Shown piece by piece: positions 6,212 through 6,781 of a stretch of 6,781 nt of DNA (its first letter is position 1; every line of letters starts with the position of its first letter). This DNA comes from Methanobacterium sp. PtaU1.Bin097 (GTDB lineage Archaea > Methanobacteriota > Methanobacteria > Methanobacteriales > Methanobacteriaceae). The stretch lies in NCBI GenBank assembly GCA_002067325.1, contig MVQY01000084.1, positions 1 through 6,781 on the forward strand, in the 5' to 3' direction. A program made the translations under genes and the position numbers. The notes under the pieces are model-generated. The model searched no databases and was not told where the DNA came from. It saw only the letters and a program-made list of their open reading frames with translations.

Positions 6212-6217
6212 TATAAA
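6212..6217 (+). promoter_or_regulatory. TATA box of the box C/D sRNA
   Basis: TATAAA lies 24 nt before the proposed 5' end of the sRNA at about 6236, the distance expected between an archaeal TATA box and its start site. This suggests independent transcription rather than processing from the hydrolase message. Confidence 0.6.
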
Positions 6218-6235
6218 GAATAAACTTTAATATAC

Positions 6236-6295
<60 letters not shown>

Positions 6296-6301
6296 ACATA
6301 C

Positions 6302-6781
6302 TTATTCTAATTTCTTTATTTCTTCTACAACATCATCCACGCTGTTGTAGATTGTTTTACCCTTTAATTCACTTACTTCGGGCCGCATAACCATCACAAT
6401 GTGGATGCCCAATTCCAAAGCAGCCTGAAGCTTTGAGGGTGTTCCACCTGACTTCCCGCTTTCCTTGGTGACCACCACTTTGATATCATATTCCTTCATC
6501 AGGGCCTGGTTGAATTCCTTGGAATAGGTGCCCTGCATGGCTACGATATTCTGTGGGGGTATGCCTGCTTCCTGGCATTTTTCTATGGAAAAAGTAGTGG
6601 GAAGAATCCGGGCCACTATCCTGTGTGGATAGATCCTTCCTGTTAAATAGTGTAGAGTCATAACTCCGGCCAGGTGTAATATACGGCTGTCTCCTAATTT
6701 TACGATCTCTTCCACGGCTTCCCCAAAGTTATTCACTTTATGAATCAATTCATTATCCGGGATATCCAGTGTCGGCCTGTC
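6302..6781 (-). CDS. cobK: Precorrin-6A / cobalt-precorrin-6A reductase, C-terminal part (5' end outside window)
   Basis: This enzyme (CobK, or CbiJ in the anaerobic pathway) uses NAD(P)H to reduce the corrin ring precursor precorrin-6A or its cobalt form during cobalamin synthesis, which methanogens need for methyl transfer. The frame is open to the window edge and gives 159 residues; about 90 N-terminal residues of a typical 250-residue enzyme are missing. The fragment begins DRPTLDIPD. It then has the family core MQGTYSKEFNQALMKEYDIK, VVTKESGKSGGTPSKLQAA and ELGIHIVMVMRP, the second half of the reductase fold. The TTG at 6748 is internal and not a start, because conserved sequence continues upstream of it. 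The stop at 6302-6304 lies 7 nt beyond the sRNA, which converges on this gene. In a methanogen, the cobalt-precorrin (CbiJ-type) reaction is more likely. Confidence 0.9.
   Translation of the reverse strand, partial: DRPTLDIPDNELIHKVNNFGEAVEEIVKLGDSRILHLAGVMTLHYLTGRIYPHRIVARILPTTFSIEKCQEAGIPPQNIVAMQGTYSKEFNQALMKEYDIKVVVTKESGKSGGTPSKLQAALELGIHIVMVMRPEVSELKGKTIYNSVDDVVEEIKKLE

Noticed and set aside
6746..6748. TTG as the start of the cobK gene
   Set aside because: Conserved in-frame sequence (DRPTLDIPD) continues upstream to the window edge, so the gene is truncated by the window.

Overview
This window almost certainly comes from a methanogenic archaeon, most likely of the order Methanobacteriales (Methanobacterium-like). 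The evidence is a proteasome-activating nucleotidase (PAN), an archaeal MBF1 with a zinc ribbon, a DUF356-type protein of methanogens, an anaerobic-pathway cobalamin enzyme (CbiJ/CobK), archaeal TATA/BRE promoters, T-rich terminators, and a box C/D guide RNA of typical archaeal geometry. No phage, IS element or CRISPR array was seen.

Left part (1-2403), conserved housekeeping: the 3' end of a membrane protein, a DUF356 gene 7 bp downstream, then convergent mbf1 (minus strand) and divergent pan (plus strand). mbf1 and pan share a short regulatory region with a perfect 14-bp palindrome. pan ends in a hairpin terminator that includes its own stop codon.

Middle part (2404-4540), AT-rich accessory stretch with broken genes: a voltage-gated-type six-helix potassium channel interrupted by three apparent +1 lesions, each in a homopolymer run; an intact small predicted lipoprotein; and, on the minus strand, a tandem AbrB/SpoVT-like protein whose codon 14 is an in-frame TGA where I expect a conserved tryptophan. 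An AIM24/TIGR00266-family gene lies just upstream of the AbrB-like gene, in the same direction.

Right part (4541-6781): the AIM24-family gene diverges from an intact alpha/beta hydrolase. Between the hydrolase and the convergent cobK fragment sits the most interesting item in the window, a roughly 60-nt box C/D sRNA (6236-6295, plus strand). It has boxes C, D', C' and D, two guides of exactly 12 nt, a short terminal stem and its own TATA box. By manual pairing, the D' guide fits the anticodon loop of a CAU tRNA (methylation at C34) and the D guide fits the decoding-site segment of 16S rRNA (C1402, E. coli numbering). The target assignments are inference; the RNA itself is well supported by the sequence.
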